Part shown: positions 45,789 to 58,861 of the stretch, one piece after another
How positions within the stretch are numbered: position 1 is the stretch's first letter
How the letters are laid out: every line of letters begins with the position of its first letter
Notes under the pieces: generated by a model
The model's database searches: none
The model's input: the letters and a program-made list of their open reading frames with translations, nothing else
Told to the model about the DNA's origin: nothing
Assembly: GCA_035079385.1 (NCBI GenBank)
Contig: JAVHKY010000055.1
Location: forward strand, 186,001 to 250,000
Reading direction: 5' to 3'
Length of the DNA: 64,000 bases
Source: Aspidiotus rigidus
Taxonomy: Eukaryota > Arthropoda > Insecta > Hemiptera > Diaspididae
Made by a program: the position numbers and the translations under genes

Positions 45789-48572
45789 ATGTCTTCGTTG
45801 AACAAAAATATCATAGTTTCGGAAGTCCTCCGAAGTAAGTCCGAAATCGCTGAAGAGGAACCTAAGAAAAAATCTCGTGAAGATTGGAGGAAAGCGAAAG
45901 AGCTCGAGGAAGCTCGTAAAGTAAATATATTCCGCATGTTCATCCCGAGAATTCCATTCTGATTTTCTGATTCAGTTGCTAATCGTTTGATTACTATTGT
46001 AGGCTGGTACAGCCCCTGCTGCGGTTGACGAAGAAGGAAAAGATATAAATCCGCATATCCCTCAATATATATCATCTACTCCTTGGTATTATGGCACTAC
46101 TGGACCTACTCTTAAACATCAGCGTATTCAAGATAGTGATATCCCACAATTTGCTGGTTTAAACGATTGGTATAAACGAGGTGTGAATGAGGTATGTAAC
46201 TGTGTTTACTACATGAAGCCTAGGAAGAGAATTTTTGAAAATCATTTTTTCTTTCATAAATTTCAGTCCTCAGTTGCTACAAAATATCGGAAAGGTGCTT
46301 GTGAGAATTGTGGCGCGATGGGTCATAAAAAGAAGGAATGTCTAGAGAGGCCTCGCAAAGTTGGCGCCAAATGGACCAATGCAAAAATTGCTCCAGATGA
46401 GTTTGAACAACCGGTTCTCAATCAGTCTTACGATGGAAAACGTGACAGGTGGGCTGGTTATGATCCATCTCAGCATAAAGCTATTATAGAGCAATACCAA
46501 AGAATAGAGGAAGCTAAACGACAATTACGGGCCGAAAAACTAGCGAAAGATGAAAGCAAAGATGTTGGTATACTTTTTAGTTCATACTCCACAACCCTGA
46601 GATAATAATTCATGATTTTGTGTTCATTTCTAATCAGGGCGATGGTGATGAAGACAGAGATGACGATGATGTAGAGGACGAAGAGGATGAAGATAAATAT
46701 GTTGACGATTTTGACATGCCGGGAACGAAAGTCGACAGTAAACAGCGAATCACTGTCCGGAATTTACGAATTCGTGAAGACACGGCGAAATACTTACGGA
46801 ACTTGGATCCAAATTCAGCCTTCTATGACCCAAAAACTCGATCCATGAGAGATAATCCTCACAAGACAAACGAGGCTGACGAGTGAGTCTGTGATTCAGT
46901 TTATTTGAGCTTGTAGGTTCATCCATTTTGATAATACAATTTTTGTTGTTTTTAGAGCGGATTATGCAGGAGAGAACTTTGTTCGATTCACTGGAGATAC
47001 TCAAAAACATGCTGCTGCTCAACTATTTGCTTGGGAAGCGTATGAGAAGGGTGTGGACGTTCATTTACTGGCCGAGCCCACTAAATTAGAATTACTCAAA
47101 AAAGAATACGAAGAGAAAAAAGAGGAATTTAAAAGCAGAGTTCACGAGACACTTTTGGAGAAATATGGTGGTGAAGAACATTTGAAGGTTCCTCCGAAAG
47201 AACTGTTACTAGCACAAACGGAAGAATATCGTGAGTATACGCGCTATGGAAAGATGGTGAAGGTGAGTAATAGTTTTTATTCAACTAGTGCAAAAAAGTA
47301 GCGATATTATTGCACTAGAGCAATAATATCGCTAGTTTATTTGCACTTTTTGAACAAAATATCGTATGAAACTCGTGCAAAACAGTAGAAAATGGCTACT
47401 CGTGCGATTTGCTACCCTCGGCTCTGCCTCGGGAATCAAACTTCGCACTTGTCGGCCATTTTCCACTTTTTTGCACTAGTTGCATAATATACTAGAATTT
47501 ATAGCCTACTTTTTTTAGTTTTTCATTATGAATAAAAAGAAAAAATTTTAAACAGGGCGAAGAAAAGGTTGCTATTAAATCAAAATACGAAGAAGACATG
47601 TATCCTCTCAATCATACTTCTGTGTGGGGTTCGTATTGGGTAAACGGTAATTGGGGATACCAGTGCTGTCATAATTTGGTAAAGAATTCCTATTGTACTG
47701 GAGAAGCTGGAAAGTCTGCCGCTGCCGCTCTTCCGTTATTGCAGAAATTCCAAATGAAAACCAACGATGAATCTAACTCTAGTTCTGAGAGTAGTTCTAC
47801 ATCCAGTAGTTCATCGTCTGATTCATCTTCATCATCTGATGCATCATCCGAGGTAAAACGCCATATATACTTGATTTATACATCTTTGGAATGCAAGATC
47901 AGGAAATGAGTATATTATTGGAGGAAAAAGCGTCTTCCTCTGAGGAATGTATTCTTGTATGTATGATCGGAACAGGGACGGTTTTACAATCAGATGATAT
48001 TAAACACGGAAATGTTTGAAAATGAATTTTTACATTGAAAAATTTACCTGTTCAGCTGTTTGTATGATGGAAAAGAGAGGAATTGAGAGGAAAAAAAACT
48101 CGTCCGCTTTCAAAAATTATTTTATCCTAAAAATAGTAAAATGATTTTTCAGAAAGATGTAATGCATAAATTGATCAATATGTATTTTTTTCATATAGTC
48201 TGATGATGACGAGGTATCCAGAAAGAAGAAGAATAAGCGCAAAAAGACGACAAAGAAGAAGAAGAAGAAGAAGAAAGAACCTACATCTAAAGATAAGAAA
48301 TTAAAAGAAGTGAGAATACTGTTCGAAATAATTCGGAATCTTTATTTTGATTTTTTTTTTCTGTTTTCATCCTTGAAGAACATTTCTATTATATCATTTG
48401 CAAAACTATTTTTCAGGCTCTGAAGAAAGAAACTGAAGAAATGGAAACTGATGAACGTAAACGAAAATACAACAGCATGTACGAAATTAAGAAACCTAGC
48501 GAAGAAGAAATTGAGGCTTATTATATGAAGAGAAAAAGAGATTTTGATCCGATGGCTGACTTCGTTTTGTGA
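45789..48572 (+). CDS. SLU7: Pre-mRNA splicing factor SLU7 (eight exons, 577 residues)
   Basis: SLU7 acts in the nucleus at the second catalytic step of splicing, helping 3' splice-site choice. Eight exons join with correct phases: 45789-45920, 46003-46191, 46267-46563, 46638-46882, 46956-47262, 47556-47852, 48199-48309 and 48417-48572. All introns are GT-AG. The total of 577 codons is close to the usual family length. Visible features: an acidic/basic N-terminus ([14 protein letters not shown]); [12 protein letters not shown]; a CCHC zinc knuckle [14 protein letters not shown] at residues 119-132; [16 protein letters not shown]; an acidic run in exon 4; [48 protein letters not shown]; a serine-rich run; a lysine-rich run (nuclear signal) in exon 7; and the end [12 protein letters not shown]. 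No break was seen. Start: the first ATG of exon 1, with the family's usual N-terminus. The exon 3 donor (GTTGGT) is weak. A MITE sits in intron 5. Confidence 0.97.
47282..47482. mobile_element. Foldback MITE in SLU7 intron 5
   Basis: CAACTAGTGCAAAAAAGT at 47282-47299 is exactly mirrored by ACTTTTTTGCACTAGTTG at 47465-47482. An inner palindrome, AGCGATATTATTGC with GCAATAATATCGCT, follows the left end. Confidence 0.85.
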
Positions 48573-48676
48573 TCTTGAGCATCCCTCAGTTATTTTTAAC
48601 GAAAAGTGTGACCCAAGTGTGACTATATATCGTTATAACTTTGATGGAAATATATTAAATGTAATTCTTGTTTCAA

Positions 48677-48682
48677 AATAAA
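48677..48682 (+). terminator. Poly(A) signal of SLU7
   Basis: AATAAA about 105 bp after the SLU7 stop codon. A plausible cleavage region follows within 30 bp. Confidence 0.7.
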
Positions 48683-48699
48683 ATGTTGTACCTGTATTG

Positions 48700-50479
48700 T
48701 CATTCTCAGCGATTCATTTTGGATATTCTTGTACGTCTCTTGCGTTCCTTACTCTCGTATAGTCGTATTGCGTCATCATTATTATCCGCATCAACTTGTC
48801 ATAACGTGTTCGTCGAAGAGAGCGCTGCTGCTCATAACTTCAAGTCCAATCCCTTGTTTTGAACGATAGTTAGGACACAATTGTAAAGTCCTACGAACAT
48901 AAGAAAAAACACTCACGCGGTCGCGTGAGTAGTACACGACTTCTCTTCTCACAATGCAAAAATCATCGAGAGAGTCACTCCCTCTCCCTAAATCAAATAC
49001 CAAATGACCTGTCCATCATGTCAAATATTTGTAGAATGAACAATAAAACTCAGTTTATAATCATCACTATGACGTCACATCAACTGATAACAGAGTAAAA
49101 ATAGGTACCAATAATTCAATAAGGAAACTGAATTTTGTTTTAATTTAGGCTAGAAGTCATCTAAAACCTATGAAACGTCTCTAGAAACACCATTCCCCCT
49201 CCCCCTGCCCAAACTGCTACGAGACAAAAACAGTTGTTTCTGGCATCTTTGCAAATTGATATTTCGATTACTCCCAATATGATTAACCGTAACCTACAGA
49301 ATTGTATTAACTCAATTGGAAATGCGCTGAGGAATTACTATCAATTATTCGTCGAAAAAATTGTTGGTGCCCATCTTCAGATTGAAACTATAACTTATCT
49401 AAGTCTCGAAAAAACCCATCTAGTAGTTTTGGAGGAGATCCGCGGACAAAAAATTTCTTTAAGCGTAAATATAGGCCTATATAAAGAAACCTGATTTTTT
49501 TTCATGCTGAAAGTAATAAGTATAGGGCCTCCACAGCATCGAGAAAGTTGACTGCTCCATCCAGGGGGTTGATCTTGCTACAGGTGTAATACTAGAAAAT
49601 TAGGTAAAAAAAAAGAGCTCTACAATCATTTTTTCCTATATACATTATTGTTAGCCTAGTATTAGTCTAGTATACTGTATTGGCTGAGTGGTTCAATTCT
49701 TTATCACTTCCGATTCCTGGCATCTCTTAATGCTATCTCCAGCTGCTATTCCTCTCGTGCACTCATAAATTGTATTCACGCTATCATATCACCATTTTCT
49801 ATACAAACTCCATCCCAAGATTCTTCATCTGGGAATCCAACTACAAGGAGATGCCGAAAAACTAAAAAAATCGATGTCGAAGCCAAAGAAGCAACCTATC
49901 ACCCACCAGTCAACGCCTCATTCCTTCTCTCACGCTTCAACATTTCCAAACGTATTAACAAAATACCTCACTTTTCTAGCTAGAAAAGTCGGGAAAAATA
50001 ATTATAAAACACCCCAGTCTGGTTCACTCGTTAGTCTATCCTCAAATCTCACTCAAAAAAGCCAGTCCAAATTGAAAATAATATTTCCATCACCTGAAAC
50101 ACCTCAAATCAATTATCAATATGTATACATGAAAAAATGACGTATAAATCAATAATTAATTAAGAATGAAGTCACCAAGGTAGTCTCGCATCAGCACACT
50201 TGATGAAGGTTAAAAAATTGTACTTAATCATTCAAACTCAAGGTTCTCACTATCGAGTAAGTATGACTAATAATAATGAAAATAAAATTAAAAACCCGCC
50301 ATTGCTACTATCCGTTCGAAAACAAATTTAACAAAACAAATAAAATTTGACAAAACAAAATTCAAGCTCTAGGGGCTGTGGGAAGCGAGATATAAGGGTA
50401 CTAAATTTGAATGAAATATCATCAAAAATAAAATTCAATGAACCCTTGGTCAAGAATAAACTAAGAATGAACTATAAGG
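48700..50479. other. No gene seen
   Basis: Plus-strand ORFs of 60-90 codons (49234-49494, 49874-50140) have no recognisable motif. The first shares GCCCATCTTCAGATTGAA with 50905-50925 (GTGCACATCTTCAAATTGAA), so it includes a dispersed repeat. Confidence 0.45.
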
Positions 50480-50685
50480 CTTTTCCAGCGTTCCATATTG
50501 CATACTTATTCGCCTCATTCTTATCAATACGGTGGGCTTTCTAACATTATTCTTATGGGTATTGCTAGGTTGCATACTCATTTTCATTCCGGTGTCAACC
50601 TGCCATAAGATCAATGTTAGGGAGCCCACCGTATTGATAAGAAACAGGCAGATAATTATGCAATATGGAACGCTGGAAAAAAAAA
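50480..50685. mobile_element. Diverged family 1 foldback MITE
   Basis: AAGGCTTTTCCAGCGTTCCA and its complement at the ends. The interior ATTGCATACTTATTCGCC and GGGTATTGCTAGGTTGCATA matches family 1 with many changes. Confidence 0.8.
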
Positions 50686-50930
50686 TGAAAATTTCTCGAG
50701 ATCTACTCATCCGATCCTTAAAAAAATCGCAAGTGCACTTCTTCCGATATAATAGTACTACAATATGACCAAGTTACAAAAAATCCATCGGGTAGTCTCA
50801 GAGGAATTCCACGAACAAAAACATACTCAAAATACTGAGAAATTTCTAAAAAAATTGAAAATTTCTCGAGAACTACTCATCCGATTCTCAAAAAAAATTG
50901 CAGGTGCACATCTTCAAATTGAATTACCTA
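50686..50930. repeat. Two-unit repeat around AAAATTTCTCGAGA
   Basis: AAAATTTCTCGAGAWCTACT, then CATCCGAT, occurs near 50690 and 50858 (about 168 bp apart). Confidence 0.8.
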
Positions 50931-51399
50931 CCGTAATTTCGACATTCTTATCTTCTAAGCAAACTGATTAGGAATTCAACAATCCCTTGTTTGAGTTCTT
51001 GTAATAATGTGGTCAAAATTGAGCCTAATAATTATTATTTGGTTTTGTCCGATGAATCTCGGCTTATTTCTTCTAGCAGCTCAAAAATTGTAATTCAAAC
51101 GGGAAGAGGTGCTTCGATTTATTTAGATTTTTGTAAAATTTTTCGATGGAAACCGTTAGCTTCCCGGCGATAGATGAGAAGGAGCTCCGATCTACATTAT
51201 AACTTGAGGAATTTTCGACTTGTTAAGATGAGGATTTAGACTTGAGTTGACGTTAGGAAAGTTTAGTTTGATTGATCTAATCCAACTATTAAGGAACTTG
51301 GAAATTTTCGAAGGTAAATAGGTAGCCGAGAGGGGACTCCACCCAAATTTAAGCGACTTTGAACGAATTTGAAATTGTCGGCTATCCTGCGACACTTGA

Positions 51400-52080
51400 G
51401 AAATGTTTGAATTTATGGAGTACCTAATTGATCATCAGCAATAATTATAAATCAAGATCATCTTAAAAACTCACAGAGTTAAACAAGGGGTCGCAGGAAC
51501 CTGTTTTATGGGGCACGTGGAATCTGAAAAAATGTTGATGCACCAGATCTATGAGGTAATCAAATTGTGAAGTCACAGGTCCAGACTTTGGAGTTTGGAG
51601 CTATATATATATATAATAGCTGGAAGTGGAATGTTTCCTTTCAAAATCCCGACCTCCAAGCTGTACAGTATTTGATAGGAGGAGGACTTGGAATAATTTC
51701 GACCTCCAAGCTATACATGATAGAAGAGGGACTTAGAAAAATTCCTATCATATATGGCTCGAGAATCGAAATTTTTCCAGGTTTTTTGTTGGACGGCGCA
51801 CGGCAAGTTTCTCAAAAAAATCCCTGTGGAACAAATTTCGACCTCCAAGCTATATATGATAGTTGGGGAGGGACTTGAAAAAATTTCATTCTACAAACGG
51901 CGCACGGCACATTTTTCGCTCCTCCACATTGCATATTCTACCAGATTATATATATATCCTTCCCTGTTAGCTACATATCTTGTTAACAAGTGAATCCGCA
52001 GCCCATATACCAATCTCCACTGCACTGTCATGAGAAAACAGGCGTCATATTCAAACGCAACACAGTAATTCCAACGGTAA
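51400..52080. repeat. Scrambled short repeats (CGACCTCCAAGCTATA)
   Basis: The phrase TTCGACCTCCAAGCTATA is found three times (near 51700, 51837 and, diverged, 51650), with GGACGGCGCACGGCAAGTTT near 51789 and a partial copy near 51897. A related stretch is at 7900-8040. Confidence 0.7.
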
Positions 52081-52087
52081 AATATAG

Positions 52088-52520
52088 GTAGCGCTGACTA
52101 TGCGGCTGACAAAACCCGGGTATCAACAACAGGCTTCCTCATCCGATCCGATACTAGGCCTGACGATTACAAACCTCGATAGCAAAGAGCTCCGCCGAAG
52201 CCGAACTACGAGTTTTGACAGGAGGAGCCCGAGAAGCCATATTTCCTTGCTCAAATGCAAGAAGAACTCCTAAATTTCGCAGAATTTCCCATTCGATGCT
52301 ACGAAGACAATAAAGCCACCTATTGGAACTGCATAACATATGTCTGAAATGGCAGATTCAAACACGTAGAAACAGTCTTCTTCAAGGTGAAAGAATATGA
52401 GGAAAGAAACACCATCGATTTGAAATTAATAGGAACCCGTGAACAGATGGCAGACATTCTTACCAAGCCCCTGGAAGAAAGTCTATTTGCCCCAATATAT
52501 AAACAACTGTATATACTCTA
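52088..52520 (+). pseudogene. Ty1/copia RNase H C-terminal relic
   Basis: GSADYAADKTRVSTTGFLIR (family: DADWAGD..TRKSTSGY) is followed, after a shift, by SSAEAELRALTGGAREAIFL and RCYEDNKATYWN, then an in-frame TGA, then RFKHVETVFFKVKEYEE and GTREQMADILTKPLEES. The order is that of a copia RNase H domain, whose family end is ADILTKPL. No LTR was seen. An old copy broken by a stop and a frameshift. Confidence 0.9.
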
Positions 52521-52796
52521 TAAGATGATAAACTCAACTGAAAATCAATCTAACATCCATTCGATAATTTACTGATAATACGCGCTGACAAGAACAAAAT
52601 GTAGGCTATTTGTTTATTTAGAAACTTATTCGAAATAAGTTACAAGACTGTTTCCCTTTCAACAATTCATTCACACCGATTACTACATACGTTCGATTGA
52701 ATGTTGGCTTTCTTTTATTTTTATGTGACTTCCAAGCTACAAGCATCTGCAAGATGTAAATTTTCTTCCTATCAATTGATACAAGTATGTTTATCG

Positions 52797-53711
52797 GCTG
52801 CATCCAGATTGCGGCCCAAAACCTGAAAACCATCCACATTGCGGCCCGTGGGTGAACCAGATTGCGGCCGAAGAAAAATCTGAAGTCATCCAGATTGCGG
52901 CCCACTGTGGAACCAGTTTGCGGCCCCCGAGGCTACCGGTACCATTTCGCGGCCAAAAAAATTTCCCATTTAATTTTGTTTTTACATCGTACTGCTTGAG
53001 AACAACGTGAAGTTCCTCCAGCGTTTTCGGGAGTGGGCGAGGTCTTACTTTTCCTCTAGCGGTGTGGATTGATTTCCGAATCTGAGCACGATCCTGCTCC
53101 GTCAACACCTTCAATGCATCGGCAGACATTTCTCGGCGCATCATCTTACTAGGTCTCTCGAAGAGGTCCTCTGTGACCTTTCTCTTACAGGCATTAGCCA
53201 CCTTCTGCCTGAGTAGACGGCTGGAGGGATCGCGTGTATGGTTATGATCTAAGTTCGAGTCTACTTGCCTACCAGCTGAGAATTTGATAAAAGCAGTACA
53301 AGATTTATTCGGTGCATACCCATCGCTGCACTTCGTGTTTCAAATTCTTGTGCCACCGAAACTTGTACCCGTCGACGACACTCAGCTCCTCGCCACGTTT
53401 GCTGTACATAATGTATCACGAAAATATATGTTGAAAGCTTCGGCGTCTTAAACCACACTGATCGTAATTCCATTCATTCATTCGTCACATTCAGTTCTGC
53501 AAGATCGATTACTCATTGATGCAGTAACCACGAGGTAAAGGACAATACGCTAAATGAGATGTATTACACGCATTTGCAGGGGTCGAAGTTTTTCGTTTTC
53601 TTGGCCACAATGTGGTCGCAAATAAAAATTTTTTGGCCGCAATATGCTTGCATTATTTTTTTTTTCAGCCGCAATCTGGATGCGAGGTCGGGCCGCAAAC
53701 TGCTTTTCCCG
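52797..53711. mobile_element. Mutator-like element, 915 bp, TSD TGTTTATCG
   Basis: Flanked by a perfect 9-bp TSD, TGTTTATCG, at 52788-52796 and 53712-53720. Both subterminal regions carry repeated CCAGATTGCGGCC and the opposite orientation on the right. It encloses a piece of FLYWCH-type transposase on the minus strand. Confidence 0.85.
52960..53420 (-). pseudogene. FLYWCH/MULE transposase N-terminal relic
   Basis: On the minus strand VVDGYKFRWHKNLKHEVQRW resembles a FLYWCH zinc finger. After a stop and a shift, another frame gives ACKRKVTEDLFERPSKMMR, SADALKVLTEQDRAQIRKSI and PLPKTLEELHVVL, typical of the linker before the MULE transposase domain in insects. It continues into the subterminal repeats. 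The catalytic part is absent. Confidence 0.65.
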
Positions 53712-53720
53712 TGTTTATCG

Positions 53721-56700
53721 ATAATACCCGTAAGTATTAGGCTATGATCTACCCTTTTTTCAAGTTTCCAACACGAATAAACAAGATTCGTTTTTTGTTT
53801 AAATACACATGATTCTCTACATTTTTCATGAATTAATGAAAGATTCCGTGGGGTCTTCGCGATCTCATAATGGAGTGAATAAAATCATTCTCTTCGCGAA
53901 ATGATAAATAGTTCAAACACCTTCTCAAGTTCATCCAAACGAATTAAAACCAAAAGATCTCTTCTATACCTACTGTCGAAAAATCGACTTCGACGAGTCG
54001 AATTATGTAAATTCATGTATAATTATATATATATAGTAAGATATATTAATTATCGATAATCCATGTTTCATAAAAATATGAAATATGACAGGTGTCAAAT
54101 CAATCAATCATACGGTTATGATGATTAATTATAACTAAGGAATTCACGGCGGTAGGGTATCCTAATGAACCCTCCCGCCTGACCCTTCGTCATTATAGTC
54201 TGTTCCTGGACAAAAGACTCAATGGTCAGAGAAAAGTTCCTTTGTCTGGGCGACTCTTCCATCAGAATTCTTTGGACTTTCAAAACGAAGTTCTCTCGTA
54301 GAGTATCTTCAAGTCGAAAGAAAGATCATTCCGATTATTTCCGACTACCTATGTGTTCGTTTGCGTTGCAAGAATTTGAACAGCTCGCTGTATCAATCCT
54401 TAAGTATAGGTATTTGCGTTTTGCCTTTGGGCAGTGTGCTATATTAGCAAGCGTCGTTTTCGCGATTGGTAATTAAATTTTGTGATCGCTTTAAAGTGTA
54501 CATCCGATTGTTGAATTATTTGGATAATATTCAGGTCAGTAATCAAATGTCGCCTAATTATAGATAATCTACTAATCGGTATTGAATTGCTGTGCGAACT
54601 CTCTTCTCCCCCCCCCCCCTCCGTTGCGATAAGCCCTCGTAGGGCAACATTTATAGAAGCAAAGCTCCGTGAGCTTTTGCCCCCTCCAATATACAAGGTA
54701 CGGTCACCTATATATTTTTTGATATTGGTCGATCCAACTCTCGAAGGGAATATTATGTCTCAAGTCTCTCGGTAAAGCTTTTAAAGGACTTTCGGCTATG
54801 CTCGACGCACCAGAGTTTGTAACTTATATTATTTAACGATATTGATTTTGACAAAGTCTGACGGTATGTTGTTTCTTCCGTCAGCAGATTCCAAGACTAG
54901 TGAGTGACCACTGTATGTACGTCCGATGAGGTACCGGAGCGGATTCAAGAAGAATGAATAATAAGTTTTCGTTTATATACGATTACGCGATGATATGCCT
55001 ACGAGATTTATTAATATATTATTATTTGTATACTTGACTAATGTGTTCTTTGTCTTCCACTGCGCTATTGTTCTCGATGAACTTTCATACTCTGAATTAT
55101 CATTCATATTTATTACGGTTAATATTTTTATGATTGACAAACTGGATTAAAATTTGCATATGGCGGGAATTATCAATAATTACGTATTAATTAATAGCCG
55201 TGTGCAATTTTTAATCCACACCTACTCTAGCGCGCTAACTCCATCCGTCCTCTCTCCCTCACTGGATTTAGCCGTCTTAGTATGAACCCCAGTTGAGAAA
55301 CCTTCTGGTGGTTCAGTAATGTCTTAACATGCAGAACGACTACCTTCAATCTTTTACTCCAGACTCTCAGGGGACGAGCGTTTTAGTATGATTCTATCCT
55401 CCACTACAAAAAAAAAACAAACAAATCGAACAACTACCCTTTTGTTCGTGTGGGAGGGGTGTTACCGAGAGCTACTAAGGTTCCTTACCTACTTGCCAAC
55501 TCACACTCACTCTATCGAACCTATACAACATCTATACTCTGGAAGCGAGTTTTACGAGCCGCGTGCTTCTTTATAAGGCATTACTTTTCAGACTGCACAG
55601 GAATACAAAGATTAGTGTGGCATTAGTTCTAATATTCGAGAATACAAATTTTGTAGGTTCATTTTTCTGAAAATGGTATCAAAAAGACTGCTTATCATTA
55701 GCTAGCTCCTCCTATGGAAAGACTGCTTTATCCGTTCTAAACAAATCGTGCTGTGATATCAGTTTGTATCCGCACATGTGCGGATAAATATAAATATTTT
55801 TCCGCACTGTTGAGACTGTGATTGTTTAACATTTTCAGAAAAATAGCATACGCATAACGTTTAGAAAAATGAACGATCGCCGGCACTCACGCTATTAGCG
55901 CGCTCGTGCGGCAATCGTTCATTTTTCCAAACTAGTTGCGTAAATATTACTATTTTTGCAATCACAATTTTTTGTCGAGCAATTTTCAGTGATCTTTTTT
56001 CTGTCGCTCAATTTTTGCTCGGACAAATTTCATGAACTCGGCTTCTCTATTGCCACAGAGATTTAAAATTTATAGAATTAAAAATTATTATGTAATTTAT
56101 TTTCATATTGTGGCAATAAAAGCTGTTCACAACATATAGAAAAAAGGTCGTTTACACTTTGGAGGGAAACGGCTGCAGCAGGTAGGTCTGCTTTCAGTCC
56201 AAATTGAAAAAATTGCCGTTTGTTCGCGTTCATGTCGCTATGGAATCGGTCCGTTACCATACAAAGACGCCATCACTTATGAAATGGTCAAATATTATAA
56301 AGAATACGAGAAAAATTAAAGCATAAAAGGTATCTAATTGTAAACTACGAACATTTAGTTTCGATTTAGCCCGTATGTGTCAGAAATTATTATACCAGTC
56401 ATAAATAATCAAATTTCAAGTTTAGATCTTTCTTACCACTATCATTCTTATTTTTGTATCTTATTATGACTTGAAAGCAGACATGTCTATTATTCTCAGA
56501 GCCCACCTAGTCAATAATATTACACAAATAAATCTCTGACAAACCAATTAGACGTGGTATAAATGGAGAAATGCAGAATATAACCACTTGGAGCATTTGT
56601 TAGCAGACTCACTATTTATTAATTGTTCAATACATCTTATGAATACTCTAATGGATAGCATTGTAACACTACAATATACCAGAAGTAGCCTTCCTATTTT

Positions 56701-58852
56701 CACAAAAATGAGTACAAAATATCTCTCCCTTTTATTTCAATTTACAACAAAACATACAACTATACACGCATTTGTAAACAAAAACGGCAAATCACAGTCA
56801 AATCCTCAACTAAAATAAATGATAGAAATAACAAAAAAAACCACATAAGTACAGGAAACCATTAAGTGTAGATTGTCAACTACAAAATAGGTAATAAACG
56901 ATCAAAAATAAAAAAAATTGCAATACGAGTATTCACACGATAGTAAAAAATAACAGAAGGAGTCCTATCGATTAGGAGAGATAAAATTCTCCGTAACGGT
57001 ACGTACCTAGAATTATTCTACTGTAGTCTGTGGATGCAATAAAGCCACATTTTGTCATCATTGTCTAAGATGATAGATACTAGAAAATAGATGACAAATA
57101 CTGGGAAATGGTATACAGTTCAATTTCAATAAATATTATAAATTGACTAGCCCATAAAAAAAAAAAGTTGAAATTCAAGTACGAATTTCAACTTTGACTA
57201 TGAATTAGGAATCATTGTCGTATAGAGCTCTTCCCTACATCATTAAGTGTGAGATACTTGAATACACATAAGAATTAATAATATTGTATTGAAAAAAAAA
57301 AAAAACATTTAGTATCAGTATTAAATTTTATTTTCAACGTTATCCGTAGACTGTACTTTTTCATTACTAATTCGTGTAGATTTCGGTCAAGTAGAGCGAC
57401 AAAGTTTTTTCTTCTGGAGTTTAGCAATTTAAGGGTTAAACCATTATAGGCTCGCAGCTTCTTACGGTCGTTTTAAAAGATCAGAACAAACATTTTTTTG
57501 TCCATTGTTCATCTCACTATGTTGCAGGAAGTAGTGAAAAAGATGGTTCATTTTTAAATGACTGTTCAGGTCCATATCCGAATTAGAGATTCGAATTTCA
57601 CACTCCAAGTCAATCAACATGAGAGGTGACACAATAGTATAAAAAGTATCGATAAATAACCTGTACAGTGACCCTGTATAAAACGTTTTTCGTCAACAAA
57701 GTACCTTCGATTGAAACGTAATTTTGTAGGGTGGCATCAATGGCTGGATCCCTCCACGTAAAGTTTTAAGCTACTTCGTTTCACGACCAAGGTACCGCGG
57801 ATCTACTTTTCTGAAAATTCGTGAGAACGTCCAAATTATAATAACTCATTGGTGATCAACGGAAGAAACTTGAGTAGCAAAGAAAGAAAATACAATCTAA
57901 TATCAGGTACCCGTAATTGTGATAGTCGCCAGTCTTGCTTCGTGTCGTGAGACGGAACCATTTATGGACTACTAGATAGTCATAAAAGGAGATGACAAAC
58001 ACCAAAATTTCTATACATCATACTAAATACACAACTATGTGTCGAGAATGATGTATTCTCATGAAGAAAACTGTAACTTCAGATCGCCTTTTCTCAGAAT
58101 CCGCGACGGATTAACAGGAAGGCACGTATGAGAAGTGGGGACCTGTGTCAGCGTCGCACGTGATAATGCTTGTGACAAAAAATGTCAATAATTTTTTCAA
58201 CATTTCGATGAACGATTGAGGCTTAAAATGACGGCATTTTAACCAATCATCGACTCGCTATTATAAGACCTGCAAATAGAATGAGAAACTTATAGCCTAT
58301 AAATATTGGGAACAATAATAAAGTGCCCATAAGAACGCTTCAATTCAACCATTAGACACACGTGTGGTTTAGGCACTGACTTAAAATTACCTACATTTAA
58401 TATAAGTATCAAAATATTAATCTCGTTTTTTGAAATCGCCCATTTTCCACGACAATAAACCGTTCAGAAGACAAAAGTTTTCAAAAACTGATGAGGATCA
58501 AACATACACTGTCAACGAAACAATTAAGCAGCAAGAAAGATTGGACGCATTAGCAGTTTCAACATAAATTATACCATTTTTCTCACTCAGCTCTAAGTCT
58601 TCGAACTATGAAACAATAATAAGTACCTAATAATTTCACCCACAGTAAAATTTGAAAGAAAAAGAGATTGTAGTAGTTATCAGATTGTAGAAATATTGTT
58701 GTTTTTTAATGTCCTCGTTACTCATGCTCAACTATTAGTCCAAATTTTTTTTCTTTTTCTAATGAATAAAAATTTGTGACAACATAAAAATGAACCCTTA
58801 TTATTGTATTCCAGAGAACAGCGATTTTTCCTTTTTCATTCGGTAATCCAAT
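53721..58852. other. Long non-coding stretch; a few palindromes
   Basis: No gene recognised in 5.1 kb. A 25-bp-arm palindrome lies at 55866-55932 (AAAAATGAACGATCGCCGGC and its mirror), and a hairpin at 57168-57200 (AAGTTGAAATTC and GAATTTCAACTT). Poly-C run at 54608-54619. The remainder is AT-rich, possibly intron or untranslated sequence of a gene I cannot see. Confidence 0.4.
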
Positions 58853-58861
58853 CCAATCCAT

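Noticed and set aside
52791..53201. Host gene encoded by the 136-residue ORF
   Set aside because: It lies within a MULE with a 9-bp TSD and runs into the terminal repeats; the rest resembles a transposase linker.
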